A DNA stretch of 64,000 nt from Laetiporus sulphureus 93-53 (lineage: Eukaryota; Basidiomycota; Agaricomycetes; Polyporales; Laetiporaceae): contig NW_024468547.1 in NCBI RefSeq assembly GCF_001632365.1, forward strand, positions 207,820 through 271,819. Reading direction: 5' to 3'. The translations under genes and the position numbers were made by a program. The notes below the pieces were generated by a model that did not search any database, was not told where the DNA came from, and worked only from the letters and a program-made list of their open reading frames with translations. How positions within the stretch are numbered: position 1 is the stretch's first letter; the number at the start of each line of letters is the position of its first letter. Shown one piece after another: positions 13,112 through 24,820 of this stretch.

Positions 13112-13226
13112 AGAGAGTTTGGTGAGCATCCAATCCTCATCCAAAGCATATCCAGTTATTCACGCGACACGCGACTTGTCCTTCCTCGACCGTCTAATTT
13201 GATACCTTTCACCCACCGCCAACATA

Positions 13227-13708
13227 ATGCGTCTATTCCACGTCCTCGTCTTTCTGACCGCTCTCGTCACTTCCACCGTGGCCTTCCGGGATCTTAATGG
13301 ACATGACATCTGGAATTCTCTCAATCGAGCGTACCGCCGTACCTACGGCGAAGACTCGGTAGGTCTCCTGAGCCCCGATAACGATAAACCACGGTCTGAC
13401 TTCTACCTTTTTCAAGCACCTCGCTGCACGAGCCCAAGTGAACTGCAAGAACGACGGCAAGCTGCGCCGGCCCACGAAATACGAAGCCCAAGGGTACGCT
13501 TACCCCATCACCTCATTCTATGATGGTCGTGTGCTGACGGCACGATAGCTGCGTGCCCGACAGCTCGAGAGGCTTCCTGTCCGCGCATAACTGCGCTAAC
13601 AAGGGCGGCTCTGCGTACCTTTACCACACGGACGCGGGCACGATGTGCATTTCTGGAGCGAGCAAGCTCCGTGCGAGCAACATGGAGAACGGGGAGTGCT
13701 TCGTATGA
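13227..13708 (+). CDS. Small secreted cysteine-containing protein (copy A)
   Basis: Exons 13227-13358, 13417-13493 and 13549-13708 give 122 residues. Introns of 58 and 55 nt have good donors (GTAGGT, GTACGC), and a CTGAC branch site is visible in the second. The first 19 residues, MRLFHVLVFLTALVTSTVA, form a secretion signal. The mature part has five cysteines (VNCKND, CVPDSSRG, AHNC, GTMC, NGEC) and no family I recognise. Length, signal and cysteines fit a fungal small secreted protein. A diverged, intact copy lies inverted at 25712-26194, conserved in protein, intron positions and about 700 nt of upstream DNA. Effector, antimicrobial or structural roles are all possible. Confidence 0.85.
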
Positions 13709-13915
13709 GGGTTTGATGTGCATTCTTGGCTGGCTCTGTACGTCTCAGGAGTCTGAGATGGGTGCAGTCGATGGGCTTGTATAGAGGTGGGCTCTCGAGG
13801 AGAAGGCCATGTCGTTAATAGGGCAGAGCAGTTACGGTATGATTTATGGTGGGCACATTTGATGATTATAATCTCTATTTATTGAATAAAGATGCCAGTA
13901 AAGTGGGAAGCACGA

Positions 13916-14489
13916 TATTGCAGCTTTGTCTCCGAATTCATTCAATGAGGCGGCCGATCGAGATCGAAAGCCCGGAGGAGTAGCGTTTCTGTTCGAACAT
14001 GATTAAGCGTCACAAGGCGACGCCGAAGGAAGCAGGGGCGATGTTGCAGCGTGATGAAGTGCGTGGGCCATGGTTACCGTAAGGATACACCTGGGACAAT
14101 TCCGATTCTCTGAAGAGAAGGATGTCCACGAATATTAGTTGACCGGCATATACTACTTGCAGGCCTCATTGCGTAACGATTCGTTCTGAGTAAGTGATGC
14201 TCTTTTTGCCGCACTGTCGTGGTCGCTGTTGATGAGCCGCCAGATAGATACCCTTAGCTTACTATGGATCCCGTAAGTAAACACACCTTTTCGTTCATCC
14301 AATCCTTTAGCCATCGCCATGAATACTCTGTTATATACATATTTACATCAGCTCCTCAGTCGTATGCATATGCATAGTCAGACGACGGCGAATGAAGAGG
14401 TACTTCATCGATGCAGATAGAGCGACCGCAGAGCACAGCGCGCAGCATGCAAGAGATTGGAATGCATTGGCCCCGCCTCATCTAGATGA
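13916..14489. other. Intergenic, no gene recognised
   Basis: Between the inner end of the left arm and the 3' end of F-box gene 2. No coding or repeat signal seen. Confidence 0.45.
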
Positions 14490-16603
14490 CTATGAAAGAC
14501 CTATGTACGCACGAGGGAAAAGAGCTTTGAGGTAAGCAAGAACCTTCGAGTCAGACACCCAATACCAAATTGTGTTGACAACACGAAGCGTCGAGAGCTT
14601 AGAGTGGGACTGCCAGTCCCGAGGAAGGGTGAGGAGCTTCCACGTATCGGTGACAGAAATGTCAGCCTCCTTGAGAGAGGGGAAGCTGTCGGCGAGGGTG
14701 GACAAGATGTCGACTTCCGGCGAGTGCGAACTATCGGTGTGCAAGAGCAGCATCTTCAGTGCGGGATAGGCGCTGTCCAGCGCAGAGAGGAGGTGCGAGG
14801 TGATTCTCAGGTTGTTTATGCTGATGGCCAGCAACGTCATCGCGCGGTGCTGCAGTAGTGGCTGCAGAGCGTGCAGAGTCGCCTCGGCAATGTCCAAGCC
14901 GTCATCATGATCATGTCTTATGTTGGAAGCGGTGCAGGCGAGACTGAATTCGCGCAGTGGATAGTTGACAAGCTCGCGGACGAAGGACTCGAGCATGTCT
15001 GTCGTGACATCATTTTTGACGTCGACGGAGATACTGTCAAGGTTGCTAGAGCTCATCTTCTTGACGAGAGCTGTACAGTGCTTCCCGAGCTCTTCCGTCT
15101 CTAGCCTGAGAGATCGCAGCGCGGGGAAGCAGGACGTGTGTGGAACTTCTTCGTAAACTTCCTCGGGAACGTCTTTGTGATCTTCCTCAGGAACTTCTTC
15201 GAAAACTTCCTGGGGAGTATCTTCATCACCTTCCTTGGGAACCTCTGCGTAACCTTCCTCGGGAACGGCGAGCTCGAGACTGGTAAGATGGGTCATGGTA
15301 GCCAATGAGAAGAATGCCTCCTCGGATAGCGTGCAGTTGGTTTTTAACTTGTTGATATCCATCCCGTCCAGCTCCAGCTCCGGAAGCGGCTCCAAATGGT
15401 CGTTGTGATCCAAATTTACTTCCAACCGCTGCAGACCATGCGTCCTTTGCCTGATTATCTTGACGTACTCCCTGGCATTCGCAAGCGAAGAATTGAGGAT
15501 ATGTAGGTCCACCACCGACGGTCCGAGGAGCTGACGAAAGAGTTTTGGAGAATCGGAGCATTGCGAAGTCCAACGAAGGACACGTAAGTCCGGGAAGAGG
15601 ACTTGATCTTGGAACATCGTCTGCGGCTTCGGCTTCGGTTTCCGCTTCACCTTTAGAAGATGCTTCGAATCGCTGTCGGAATATATCTCCATCTCCAACC
15701 GCTGAAGACCGGGTGCCCTTTGGCTAATTAGCTTGGCATATTCCGTGGCATCCGCAGACAAACAACTGAAAATATGCAAGTCCACCAGCGACGGTCCGAC
15801 AAGGCGATGGAAGATTCCGAGACAGTCAGCTGGAATCGAGGTCCAGTGGAGGACCTGCAGATGAGGGAACAAGACATCATCCTCGGACATCACTTGCGGC
15901 TTTGATTCCAGAAGGACTTCATATTTTGTATTATGAACGAACAGCTCCACGTACAACCGTTGGAGAACAGGCGCCTTTTGCTTCATAATATTGATGTACT
16001 GGCTGACATCCTTAAGCGGACATTTGAGAATTTGCACATCCACCACCGAAGGACCGAGAAGGCGACTAAATATAGCTTGGGTTTCAGAGGATTTCGAGGT
16101 CCAACGTAAGGCGCGTAGGTTCGGGAATAGGTTTTGGTGACTAGGTATCGCCTCAAATAGGTGATCGACAGAGTCGGAGGTAGTTGATCGAGAGTCATCT
16201 TCCGAGCCCCATGTGAACTCGCGGACATAGCCCGTGTATTTCTTGAGCCGTTCAAAACTGTCAAAATCGCGTGTCTGAAGATCAGGAAGGGTATCTTTTC
16301 AATCAGCATCCCATTATCTGGCAAATATGAACCCACAATAGTGCTGTGATTATTTTCTGGGCTTATATCCGTCGACTCGGCAGAGGGGAGGAACTGGAAA
16401 AAGTCCTTCAAACCGCGCTTCTTCGACCACAATTGGCGAAGCGCATTTTCAGACTGTTCTTTGTTGGTGAGTGCCAAATTGCGCAGACAACGGGGGTCGT
16501 CATGAAGCGAAGCTATGATTTCCTGTGCCAGTTCTGTGATTCCCAATACCTGTTCGCAGGCTGTCGGATTGACGGGCAATAATTGAGTGACTGGGGTAGA
16601 CAT
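14490..16603 (-). CDS. F-box/leucine-rich protein (copy 2)
   Basis: Exons 16603-16337 and 16274-14490, joined in phase 0 over a 62 nt intron (GTGGGT...TTCAG), give 683 residues. It is a close paralogue of the gene at 7714-9670: the same start (MS-x-P then a short proline run), F-box helices ELAQEIIASL and ALRQLWSKK, and the same series of leucine-rich blocks. An upstream in-frame ATG at 16705 would add 34 residues that the paralogue lacks, so I prefer 16603. It differs by an acidic Glu/Pro/Val-rich insertion in the leucine-rich part (positions 15146-15275) and a few residues between the F-box and the intron. A role as SCF ubiquitin-ligase adaptor is inferred from family. Confidence 0.85.
15146..15275 (-). 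repeat. In-frame minisatellite in F-box gene 2
   Basis: A degenerate tandem repeat of roughly 24-30 nt units (plus-strand core TTCCTCGGGAAC followed by TTCGTAAAC variants). It encodes about five copies of an E-V-P-E-E-x-Y/H motif. The paralogue has a single VPTEGYEVIDTS here, so the array arose by expansion after duplication. Confidence 0.75.
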
Positions 16604-16736
16604 AAGTAGATGGGAGGAGGTGACAGGGTATGAGTGGTCTGAGCCGAAAGCAGTGGAGACACAGGAGGGGTCATTCAGGGGGATCGGGATCAGGCGACGG
16701 CCCAAAAGCTTCTATGTCATTGATGGCCACATAAGA

Positions 16737-16980
16737 CACGGCAGACATGATGCGATTTATCAATGTGGGAAATTGTGTGTGAATGTCGACTGATTTCTTA
16801 CACATGTGACAAATGTTTGCAAGAATGGCATTTCATGTCTAAAATGTTTCACTTTGGCTGCGGATGTGCACCATTTGCTGATTAAATGCTACATTGGCAA
16901 ACCTTTGCCACAAATGTAAGACATCAGCCAACATTCCCACACTATTTTCCACATTTATAAATCGCAACATGTCTGCCGTG
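16737..16980. mobile_element. Foldback MITE-like element
   Basis: 244 bp with long imperfect terminal inverted repeats of about 100 bp. The left end starts CACGGCAGACATGATGCG; the right end, read in reverse complement, starts CACGGCAGACATGTTGCG. Pairing continues through GCGATTTATxAATGTGG, TGTG-GAATGT, GCTGAT/GACTGAT and CTTACA. The unpaired centre is about 16830-16885. No coding capacity. It fits a miniature inverted-repeat element; a target duplication is not evident at the edges I chose. Confidence 0.75.
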
Positions 16981-18249
16981 AGATAGATGAGTTTAGTCGA
17001 ATCTACGTTCCGGCGGCTACATCGGGCCATAATACCATCGTACGGAGGCTGCGAGCATGCTACTTAGTAGCATGTGTTGATAGGATTGCACAGTTTTATC
17101 ATTCACGCGAACGTTTAGCGGAAGGTGCCGCGCTAAGCTAGATGGGCTGTATAGTGGCTACCCCAGGGTCCTACCGTAACGTTCAAATTATGATCACGTG
17201 AGTAACGCTTTCTTTTTTGCGATCACAAAAAGGATCATCGACTCCCAATATTTCTCGTAGGAGCTGGCGCATCCATTGCCTATTGATGTCTTCTCTCGAC
17301 GCTATCCTTGTGACATTTTTTGCGCCCACCATTACTTCGCAACTACAGGAAATTCGAGTTACGTAGGTTAGTATCTCAACATACTATTCTACTGCGTATC
17401 CGTGATCGACGCATCAAATCTGCGAGAAACAACCACTCGGTGCTCTTAGACAACCGATCTTTTTCAATGGATTCAAGTCGATACATTGCAGATGACAGGT
17501 ACTAGTATAAGGATCCGACGTGTTCGTCTTGTTTTCAATGCGCCACTGGCATTCAGTCTTCAAAATCGCCCGCTTGTAGTTCAAGGTGACTATATCAACA
17601 GTTGTATCCTAAGGGTTAGTTTTTTGAACTTTGTCAGCACCTTGTTCGATGTTTTTGCTCATTACATCTCTATGCTCCAAACATGGCCCCGATTTCGTTG
17701 CCAATCGCAGAAAATTGTGCACGCTGCGGCTCAAAACATGGGCAAAGTTGCAAGGGTGCTCGACCATTGGTCCAGATTCTCCGTGCGGCTATATAATGAA
17801 CGAACGCAAGCTGAAGTTGGGTACGGCTTTATCGTTAACGCTTGCTGTCTTAAGAGGTCCCCAATAGTCATGTCGCATTCCCGCAAGAACATCATATTAC
17901 AGGCAGAATCACTAGCAAGATTAATTACCGTAATGTGCAGCCAAACACAGCGTACAGTCTGAACTTACGTTGCATGATGCGGGATTGTAAGTGACTGATT
18001 CGTCTGAACCCGACAAGATCTCATCCCTTTCACACTGTGATTATCGCAATCGACGGGCATGCATGCAGCATCGGGACCTAGTTAGTGCGACTTTATCCAC
18101 CTTCTATCAGTTCCATGCGTAAATGAGCAGGCGAGTACATTCATGCAGTTGTTGTCAAGAGTCCATTTGAACTGGGTCTCAACAGATGTCTGTCAAATTT
18201 CCCTTATTGCGAACGTCCGCAGCCGCCCAGTCACTCGATGAGGCAGTGA
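16981..18249. other. Intergenic, no gene recognised
   Basis: A 158-codon open frame on the plus strand (17486-17962) is the longest, without any recognisable domain or splice partners. I see no repeat. Confidence 0.4.
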
Positions 18250-19030
18250 CAGCAGGTGCCAATTAATACTCGAACGATCTTTCCGTGCACTCTCATAAAA
18301 GTGGAGGTCTATGTCCCGGTCCATGGTGCAGGACTCACCGACTATCGACCCTCGAACGTGAATAAATCTACTCTACAGCTACTTGTGATGCGCTGTCCTC
18401 GTGATGTCCTCATTTGCCGCTGTCAGCTCGCACTGGACCAGGGAAGACGACCGTTTATTGCAGACGCTGGGCCGTTGCCGATCGCTCGGTTGAGTCGGGC
18501 CCTGAGCTGAAAGACTTGCGACTTGGGAACTTGATCTGATCCTCCTGGGCAACCGTACTTGCAGCAGAGGATATGGCTATTTCAGCCAGCACAGCGTTGC
18601 TTGCACGACTACTGAGAAGAGCGAACAATTCCGGCATCTTAGCCTCTAAGGTAATCTTTATGCTACTATCAGATGCAACAGTGACAAAGAGGTCGACTTG
18701 ACATTGACAACGACAAGCCCAACTATCCAAAGGATGACATGTCTTGGAGTGAGAGGTTAATCATTCTTCAAAAATTCTGCTAATGCTGAATTATTGATGA
18801 ACATTTGCTCAGTACATAATCAAGTATGCATCATCGCCTCCGTCACTGCACCCGATGGCGCGGGCGATGAGCGCAGGGGCCCGCTATGTCACTCGAGATT
18901 GGCGCTATTCAGTTCCAGCGTCTCAAGTACAAGGTACCGGGGCGTTACGAACTGACGCTGAGTAATCTTGCGACCTTCAACTTGAGGCTTGGCAATAAAC
19001 CTGATCCTCCTCGGCAACCATACTGCCATG
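18250..19030 (+). pseudogene. Relics of C2/STAND N-terminal exons
   Basis: Two short blocks, about 18500-18560 and 18965-19030, resemble each other (TTGCGACTTGGGAA / TTGAGGCTTGGCAA, then CTGATCCTCCT-GGCAACC). Both encode a D-L-R-L-G-N-like stretch similar to ADLRLGK in the fifth exon of the intact STAND gene just downstream. The preceding frame (18295-18420, VEVYVPVHGAGLTDYR then NKSTLQLLVMR) vaguely resembles the C2-like exons (ATLQVIRR). Frames are interrupted. I read this as eroded duplicates of the 5' part of the neighbouring gene; the match is weak. Confidence 0.35.
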
Positions 19031-19257
19031 CGTCTTTTCCGACTTGGACTCTATCGACTCTATCCGATGGCCCTGAGATTGTGCTTCCCGAGGACGAAAT
19101 TATGTGTGTATCAGCAGAAGAATAAGTGCAGTGGGAACCGTTGCTGTGCGCTCGATGACACTGCCACGCTGCCACCGTCGAACGCCATCAATCAGCTAAC
19201 GGAGGTTGTGGTATAAAGAGAGGTATCAATCTTTGGCTCACACAATACCATGCCCCC

Positions 19258-22200
19258 ATGTCTTACTCGGAAGTGGTCGAGACACGGTGAGTGGATCTTC
19301 GCCTTCTTGCCCTGAAGGCTTACTCAAACTGCTACCAGTTACATCGAGCTTAAAGAGGTCAAAATCTCAGACTACCGCCGAGCATCAAAGTTTCGTGTCA
19401 TAATCAAGCATCAATCGGGTGCTCAGGAAGTCTTTGAGACCGCGGAGAAGTCAAGCGATGCTGTAGTCGATTGCGATACGTAAGGGATATGATTGGTGCG
19501 TACTACTCTTTAGCTGATGTAATTTCCTCAGATTTGTCAACGCCGCTTCTACGCAAGCAACACTTCAGGTCATTCGGAGGGATAGGCCGCAGAGATCCAA
19601 CAGAACATCCGAGGCAACATTGATCGTGAGCGACAAGTCGAAGGGATGGTATGAGGTTGAGATGCCTTCTGGTGAGTTCCTCACGCATTGAAATGAGCGA
19701 TTGTAACGTTCCATAACAGACTACGGTATGCGGGTGGAGGTCAAGTTCGGTTCGATTGTGCCGGTAGGTCCCGGTGGTGTTAAGCTGGAGTCGCACTCAG
19801 ACTGACCATCTTATTAGGCGACCAACGTGGCCGACTTGCGCCTTGGGAAGGCGATGCGTGCTATGAAGTCCAAAGAGAAAATGATGGATATTCTTGAAAT
19901 CAGTTCCGACTGGTTATGTTTGTTCGCGCAATTGGGCGAAGCCGCAGGAGAGGTGAGCTAACTCGTAATTTTACTTTGCCTTGTGATTTACTTGTAAAAG
20001 ATCAATGCCGCTGCGGGTGCAGTGGCTTGCATTGTACAGTTTGCTCTTGAGGTACGTCCTCTCGTCTCTTGAAGCGATCATTCTGACGATTGCGATAGAG
20101 AGTCACCGACATACCAGCCTCATTTCGGAAGCTCTCTAAAATCACATTGGAGCTAGTGGATGACATGGAGTCTGCGAGAGCGGCCAAAAAGAGCTTCAAT
20201 TCCAAACACGCCCAAAAAGCTTTGGATAGGCTTATCGAACTCATAATCCGCGCAACTGAGGAACTTATTTACTGTTACTCCAGACCGAAGTCCAGTGAGA
20301 GTTTTGCTTTCATGACGAAGATGAGTTGTTAACGTTCTCGAAGTTCTTGTCGTCAAAGAGTGGTTGTCGCCTCGGCGAGATGCAGTTGCGGAGCTGGAAC
20401 GGGATCTTCTTCAACACAAGCAAGCCATCACGCAAGCATTCCTTGTCGAGGTTCAAAGCGGTATCGTCAAGATCCAGGATGATGTCGGAGATGTGAAGAA
20501 CGGCGTGTCAGCTATGCAGGTTGGTGTAGCCGCGATGCATAACGATGTGAAAGCTGCCAGGAAACACGATGAAGAGAAGGAGAACAAGCTGCTGCTCGAT
20601 ACGTTGCTTCCACCGAATGGCAGCCTGTTCCATGGCAAGGTGGCCTGTCTCGAAGGCACGCGCAAGTCCGTTCTAGACACGATCAACTTATGGGTTCTCC
20701 AGCGGCAGACACTGTCCCGACTCTTTTGGCTGCACGGAGTTGCCGGTTGCGGAAAGAGTACGGTCGCGTCTTCAGTCTGTCAGAATCTCCGAGCAAGGCT
20801 CGCGGGATCCTTTTTCTGCAAGCGAGATCAAGACGAACGAAGGAACTGCATTCGCCTGTTTTGGTCGCTTGCGTTCTACCTCGCGCAGGCGAACGCCGAA
20901 TTCAAGGAAGCCCTGCTTCAGGCGCTCAGAGAGCCCGATATTTTCGTCAATATGGATCTTGATACTCAGGTCGATCGAATCCTCCTTCAGCCCCTAACAA
21001 AAACGAAGTCCAGCTTCACGCCGGTGATTTTTGTGGTCGATGCTCTCGATGAATTAAATTCGAATGACAAGGCCTCGCAGTATTTGGCAAAGATCGTACA
21101 GAGTGCGCCATGGGTTCTATTTGTCGTGACGAGCCGTGACCTCCCAGGTATTCGAAATGGTCTTTCCGGGCTAGCCGAAATGACGGAGGAGCACGATCTC
21201 TTCCAGGATGACGCGCGAGACGATATCAGTGCTTATCTTCGCTCTCAATTCTTGCCGAATGAGCCATTGGCAGAACTCCAGCCATACATAGAAGATGCGC
21301 AGATCAGAACTCTCGTCGACAAGTCACAGGGTCTCTTCATTTGGATCCGGACGGTCGTCGAGTTCATCATCAGGACCGACGTTGGGAAACTCGAAGTCTT
21401 GGACAGCGTGCTGGTGGCGGAGAAGGCAGCCGAATCCGAATCGGCTCTCGATGACATCTACCGGACGGTACTCGAGAATGCGTCTGGTTCATCATCCACT
21501 GCCAGAGACGTCATTCGCCTTATCATCGGGCTCATTCTCGTGACGTCGGTCAATGAGCCGCTTCCCGCCGAGGCCCTGCATGCATTCCTTCCACCGTCCG
21601 TGCATGTGCTGCAAACAGAGTTTGACACGATCCTCAAAAAGATGTCACCGGTCCTCATTGTGAGCATCAGCGGTGTCCGTGTGTATCATACGTCGTTTCT
21701 CGACTTCTCGTCGAGCAAGGACCGGTGTGGACAAGCCTTCTGGACGGAAGAGAGGGCTCTCAATACAATCATGGCGACCGGCTGTTTCGAGATCATGCAA
21801 TCTGGTACTCGCAACTTGAGGCGCCAGTACAAGAAGGTCAGCAGGTCGGGACTGCGCTTCAATATTTGCAACATCGAAACGTCCTATCTACCCAATAGCG
21901 AGATCAACGGTCTCGAAGAGCGTGCCTCTACATGCATTTCCCCAGAGCTCATTTACAGCTCAGTTTATTGGCTGGACCACATCATCCGGTCCGATTTGGG
22001 TCATAACGATACGACAAGCTGCATCGAAGGTTCGGTTGCTGAGAAGCTCCCAGGCATGGCACAGAACTTGTTGTGCACTTCCCAGGCTCTCTATTGGCTG
22101 GAGGTCATGAGTATCAAAAGGAGGCTATCTGCTGCTCGTTCCATCCTCATTAGGATACAATCCGAACCACAGGTCCGTTGTTCCGACCTTCTCCTGCCCT

Positions 22201-24476
22201 GATTTATTCTCACTTTGGTGTACCAGATTCTAAATAATGGCAGTGTAATGATAGATGCAGCGTCTGAACTCCGATGGATCGTGGATCAGTTCCACCAGAG
22301 CATATCCCTAAGTACTCCACAGCTATACATTTCGACTCTTCCATGGCTCTCTACCAGTTCATGCCTTTGGAAAGCGTGGCAATCAGAGTTCGCTCATGGA
22401 CAAGTATTGACGAAATCCATCCAACAACGTTCGCTGATGCTGCACCACATCGTCTGCCCCGCCAAGGTCTTCAATGTGTCAGTATCGTCAGACGGAAACT
22501 ATTTCGCGTCTGGCGGCGAGGACTCGATCATCCGAATTTGGGATATGCAGACTGGCGCACCTGCCGGCGAACCATTAGTCGGACACGTTGGTGTTATCAT
22601 GTCACTTGCATTTTCTCCTGTGGCCAACCTGATCGCTTCATCCTCTACCCACGAGCCCTTCATCCGCATCTGGGATATAGACGGTCGGACTGCTGCTCGC
22701 GAGCCACTCATGGGACATGCCTACTTTGCATCCGGATTAGCGTTCTCTCGAGACGGAACACGCCTTGTGTCAGGGTCTTATGATGGAACCGTTCGAGTCT
22801 GGGACATGAAATCCGGAACGACGATAGCACGCCCGATGGCCGGACATACAGCAATGATCACATTCGTCGCATTCTCGCCTGACGGCTTGCGCGTCGCTTC
22901 TGCATCCGAAGACAAGACAGTCTGTCTATGGGATGTGGAAAAGTGCGAGCGCGTTGGTGAGGCATTGAAAGGTCACGCCGGTTATGTCTTCACTCTAGCT
23001 TTCTCTCCTGATGGGAGCACGCTGGCCTCAGGATCGGAAGATCAGACCATTAGATTGTGGGATGTTCGTACAGGTGCTTCAGTAGGAGAACCTTTGAGAG
23101 GCCACAGGTGGTATGTCCGGTCTTTAGTCTACACCAACGATGGTGCATACATTTTGTCTGGATCGGGCGACTCGACGATTCGCGTCTGGGATGCGAAAAG
23201 TGGTCAATCACTTGGTGCTACTCTGAAGGGGACCAAGCTCGGCTTCGCTTGCTCCTTCGCGCTTTCGTCGGACGGGACCAGAGGCGTTGTGGCTTCGGGC
23301 GCAAGAGACCTTACAGTCTGGGATATCCCCGCCGCTCTGAGCAAAGCAGCACTTCGTGGGCATAGTCACCATGTTTTTTCTGTCGCGATCTCCCCCGACG
23401 GTTCTCGAATCGCCTCCGGAGGATGGGATAACTCCATTTACTTGTGGTCGCGATCCGGGAAGTTACTCAATAGCACGTCGATGGGCCACGACACCATAGT
23501 GTTCTTCGTGCAGTTTTCACCTGACGGATCGCGGCTGGCTTCCGGTGCCCAAGATGGGACAATGAGGATTTGGGATGTGGAGAACGGCACGCTCATGCGC
23601 GAGTTCAGACACTCAACGTGGGTCAGTGCGGGGGTATGGACTCCCGATGGGAAGAGGCTCGCAGTGGGGTCGGAGGACTCGCTCTTGCGAATATGGGATC
23701 CAGAAAGTGGTCTTCCAATCGGAGAGCCTTTGACTGGTCATTCTGCAGGCGTCAAAATGGTCGTATGTTCCCCCGATGGCTCGCGTTTGGCATCAGTAGG
23801 CGATAAAACCGTCCGTGTATGGGACGCGGACACCGGGGCGCCAATAGGAGAGCCTTTTAGCGGACATACGGAACCACCAGAAGCGCTGGCCTTTTCACCG
23901 GATGGCTCTAGACTTGCGTCAGGAGGTTGGGATAAAACCGTGAGGGTTTGGGATGTTCAAACTGGGAAAGCGCTTCTGGAGCCTTTGATGCATGAACGAA
24001 TGGTTCAGTCTGTTGCTTTTTCGCCCGATGGTCGATTTATCCTTTCAGCTTCTTGGGATGCATACATACGCGCATGGGACACATATACAGGAAAGCTGGT
24101 GGGCATTCCATTGAAGGGTCATACCGATGCGATCAATTGTGTTGCAATCACCCGTGACGGAAAGCACATCGTCTCTGGAGGACGCGACAACGCGATTCGA
24201 ATATGGGATGCTGGATCTTTTTTCTGGGAGGACGAACAATCGGTGTACAACTGCGAGCTCTTGGGCCCGGAGAGAGTTCCGAAAAGCGTCCCCGAGGACG
24301 GATGGATCCGTACGTCAGAGGGCGAACTTTTGCTGTGGATTCCAAGCCAGTTCCGTGGTCCTGTCTGCGATATGAGCTTGTTGTGCATCTCGACGGATCA
24401 AGAAAATCACCCGATACGCATCCGATGGGACGCCATATGCAGGGGAAAGAGCTGGGAAAAGGTGCGCTTGGAATAG
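19258..24476 (+). CDS. C2-NACHT-WD40 STAND (NLR-like) protein
   Basis: Nine exons, 19258-19286, 19339-19479, 19532-19671, 19720-19763, 19818-19952, 20001-20051, 20099-20294, 20344-22172 and 22227-24476, agree in phase at every junction and give 1604 residues. Residues about 10-118 form a beta-rich, C2-like region (IELKEVKISDYRR, FRVIIKHQSG, ATLQVIRRDR, GWYEVEMP). About 119-250 is helical (SARAAKKSFNSKHAQKALDR). The NACHT P-loop GVAGCGKST is near residue 380 and Walker B VIFVVDALDEL near 473. From about 940 there are 14 WD40 units, enough for two seven-bladed propellers, then a conserved tail with GWIRTSEGELLLWIP. STAND proteins are NTP-driven switches. In fungi such proteins act as sensors in non-self recognition and cell death, the repeats binding the trigger. 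The WD repeats differ from one another rather than being near-identical. The cytosol is the likely site. The ATG at 19258 is the one whose short exon splices in frame. Confidence 0.9.
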
Positions 24477-24632
24477 GAACGGTCACTGTTGGCGGACGGT
24501 GGATGGGCGTCGTAGTGTACAGCGTAGAATACAGTAAGTGAGCTCACCTGGGCTGTTCCGTGCTATTCAACAATGTGGCAAAGATATCGCAGTGATGTGA
24601 GAACCAAAGCCAAATGTGAAATGATGACACCG

Positions 24633-24820
24633 TCTTCCTTGTCCCATGTAAATTCGCAGATGCAGCCTGGGTATTTCTTGAGCCATTCAAAACCGTCAAA
24701 ATCGCCTATCTGAAGAGCAGAAAGGTGTCCACAATGGTCTTATGACTTTCTTCTGGGTTTACATCCTTCGACTTGGCAGAGGGGAAGGAACTCGAGAAAG
24801 CTGTCAGACCGGGGCAGAAG
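24633..24820 (-). pseudogene. F-box gene fragment
   Basis: Plus-strand landmarks run in the same order as in F-box gene 2 (16205-16420). They are CCCATGTAAATTCGCAGATG, GTATTTCTTGAGCC, TTCAAAACCGTCAAAATCGC, TCTGAAGA, then TTATGACTTTCTTCTGGG, TCGACTTGGCAGAGGGGA and a diverged CCGCGC-like end. It covers only the junction between the F-box exon and the leucine-rich exon, with part deleted and no long frame: a third, dead copy. Confidence 0.75.

Larger units (their letters stand above)
12500..13915. repeat. Inverted duplication, left arm
   Basis: About 1.4 kb that recurs in reverse orientation at 25500-26960. Shared landmarks read outward from the secreted-protein gene. Downstream is a tail TATTTATTGAATAAAGAT followed by AAGTG and GAAGCAC. 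Upstream are a block around 12785-12830 (tgatggacagtctatgaaga), the 12500-12650 block with GAGTTGACAGATGACG, and GTGGCCACA near 12606. The arms differ by scattered substitutions and small indels, so the duplication is not recent. The outer limit near 12500 is approximate. Confidence 0.85.

Noticed and set aside
13501..13548. Reading copy A of the secreted protein through to TTCTATGATG before a 23-nt intron
   Set aside because: 23 nt is too short to splice and the phase fails; the GTACGC donor at 13494 gives a 55-nt intron, matching phase and the same solution in copy B.
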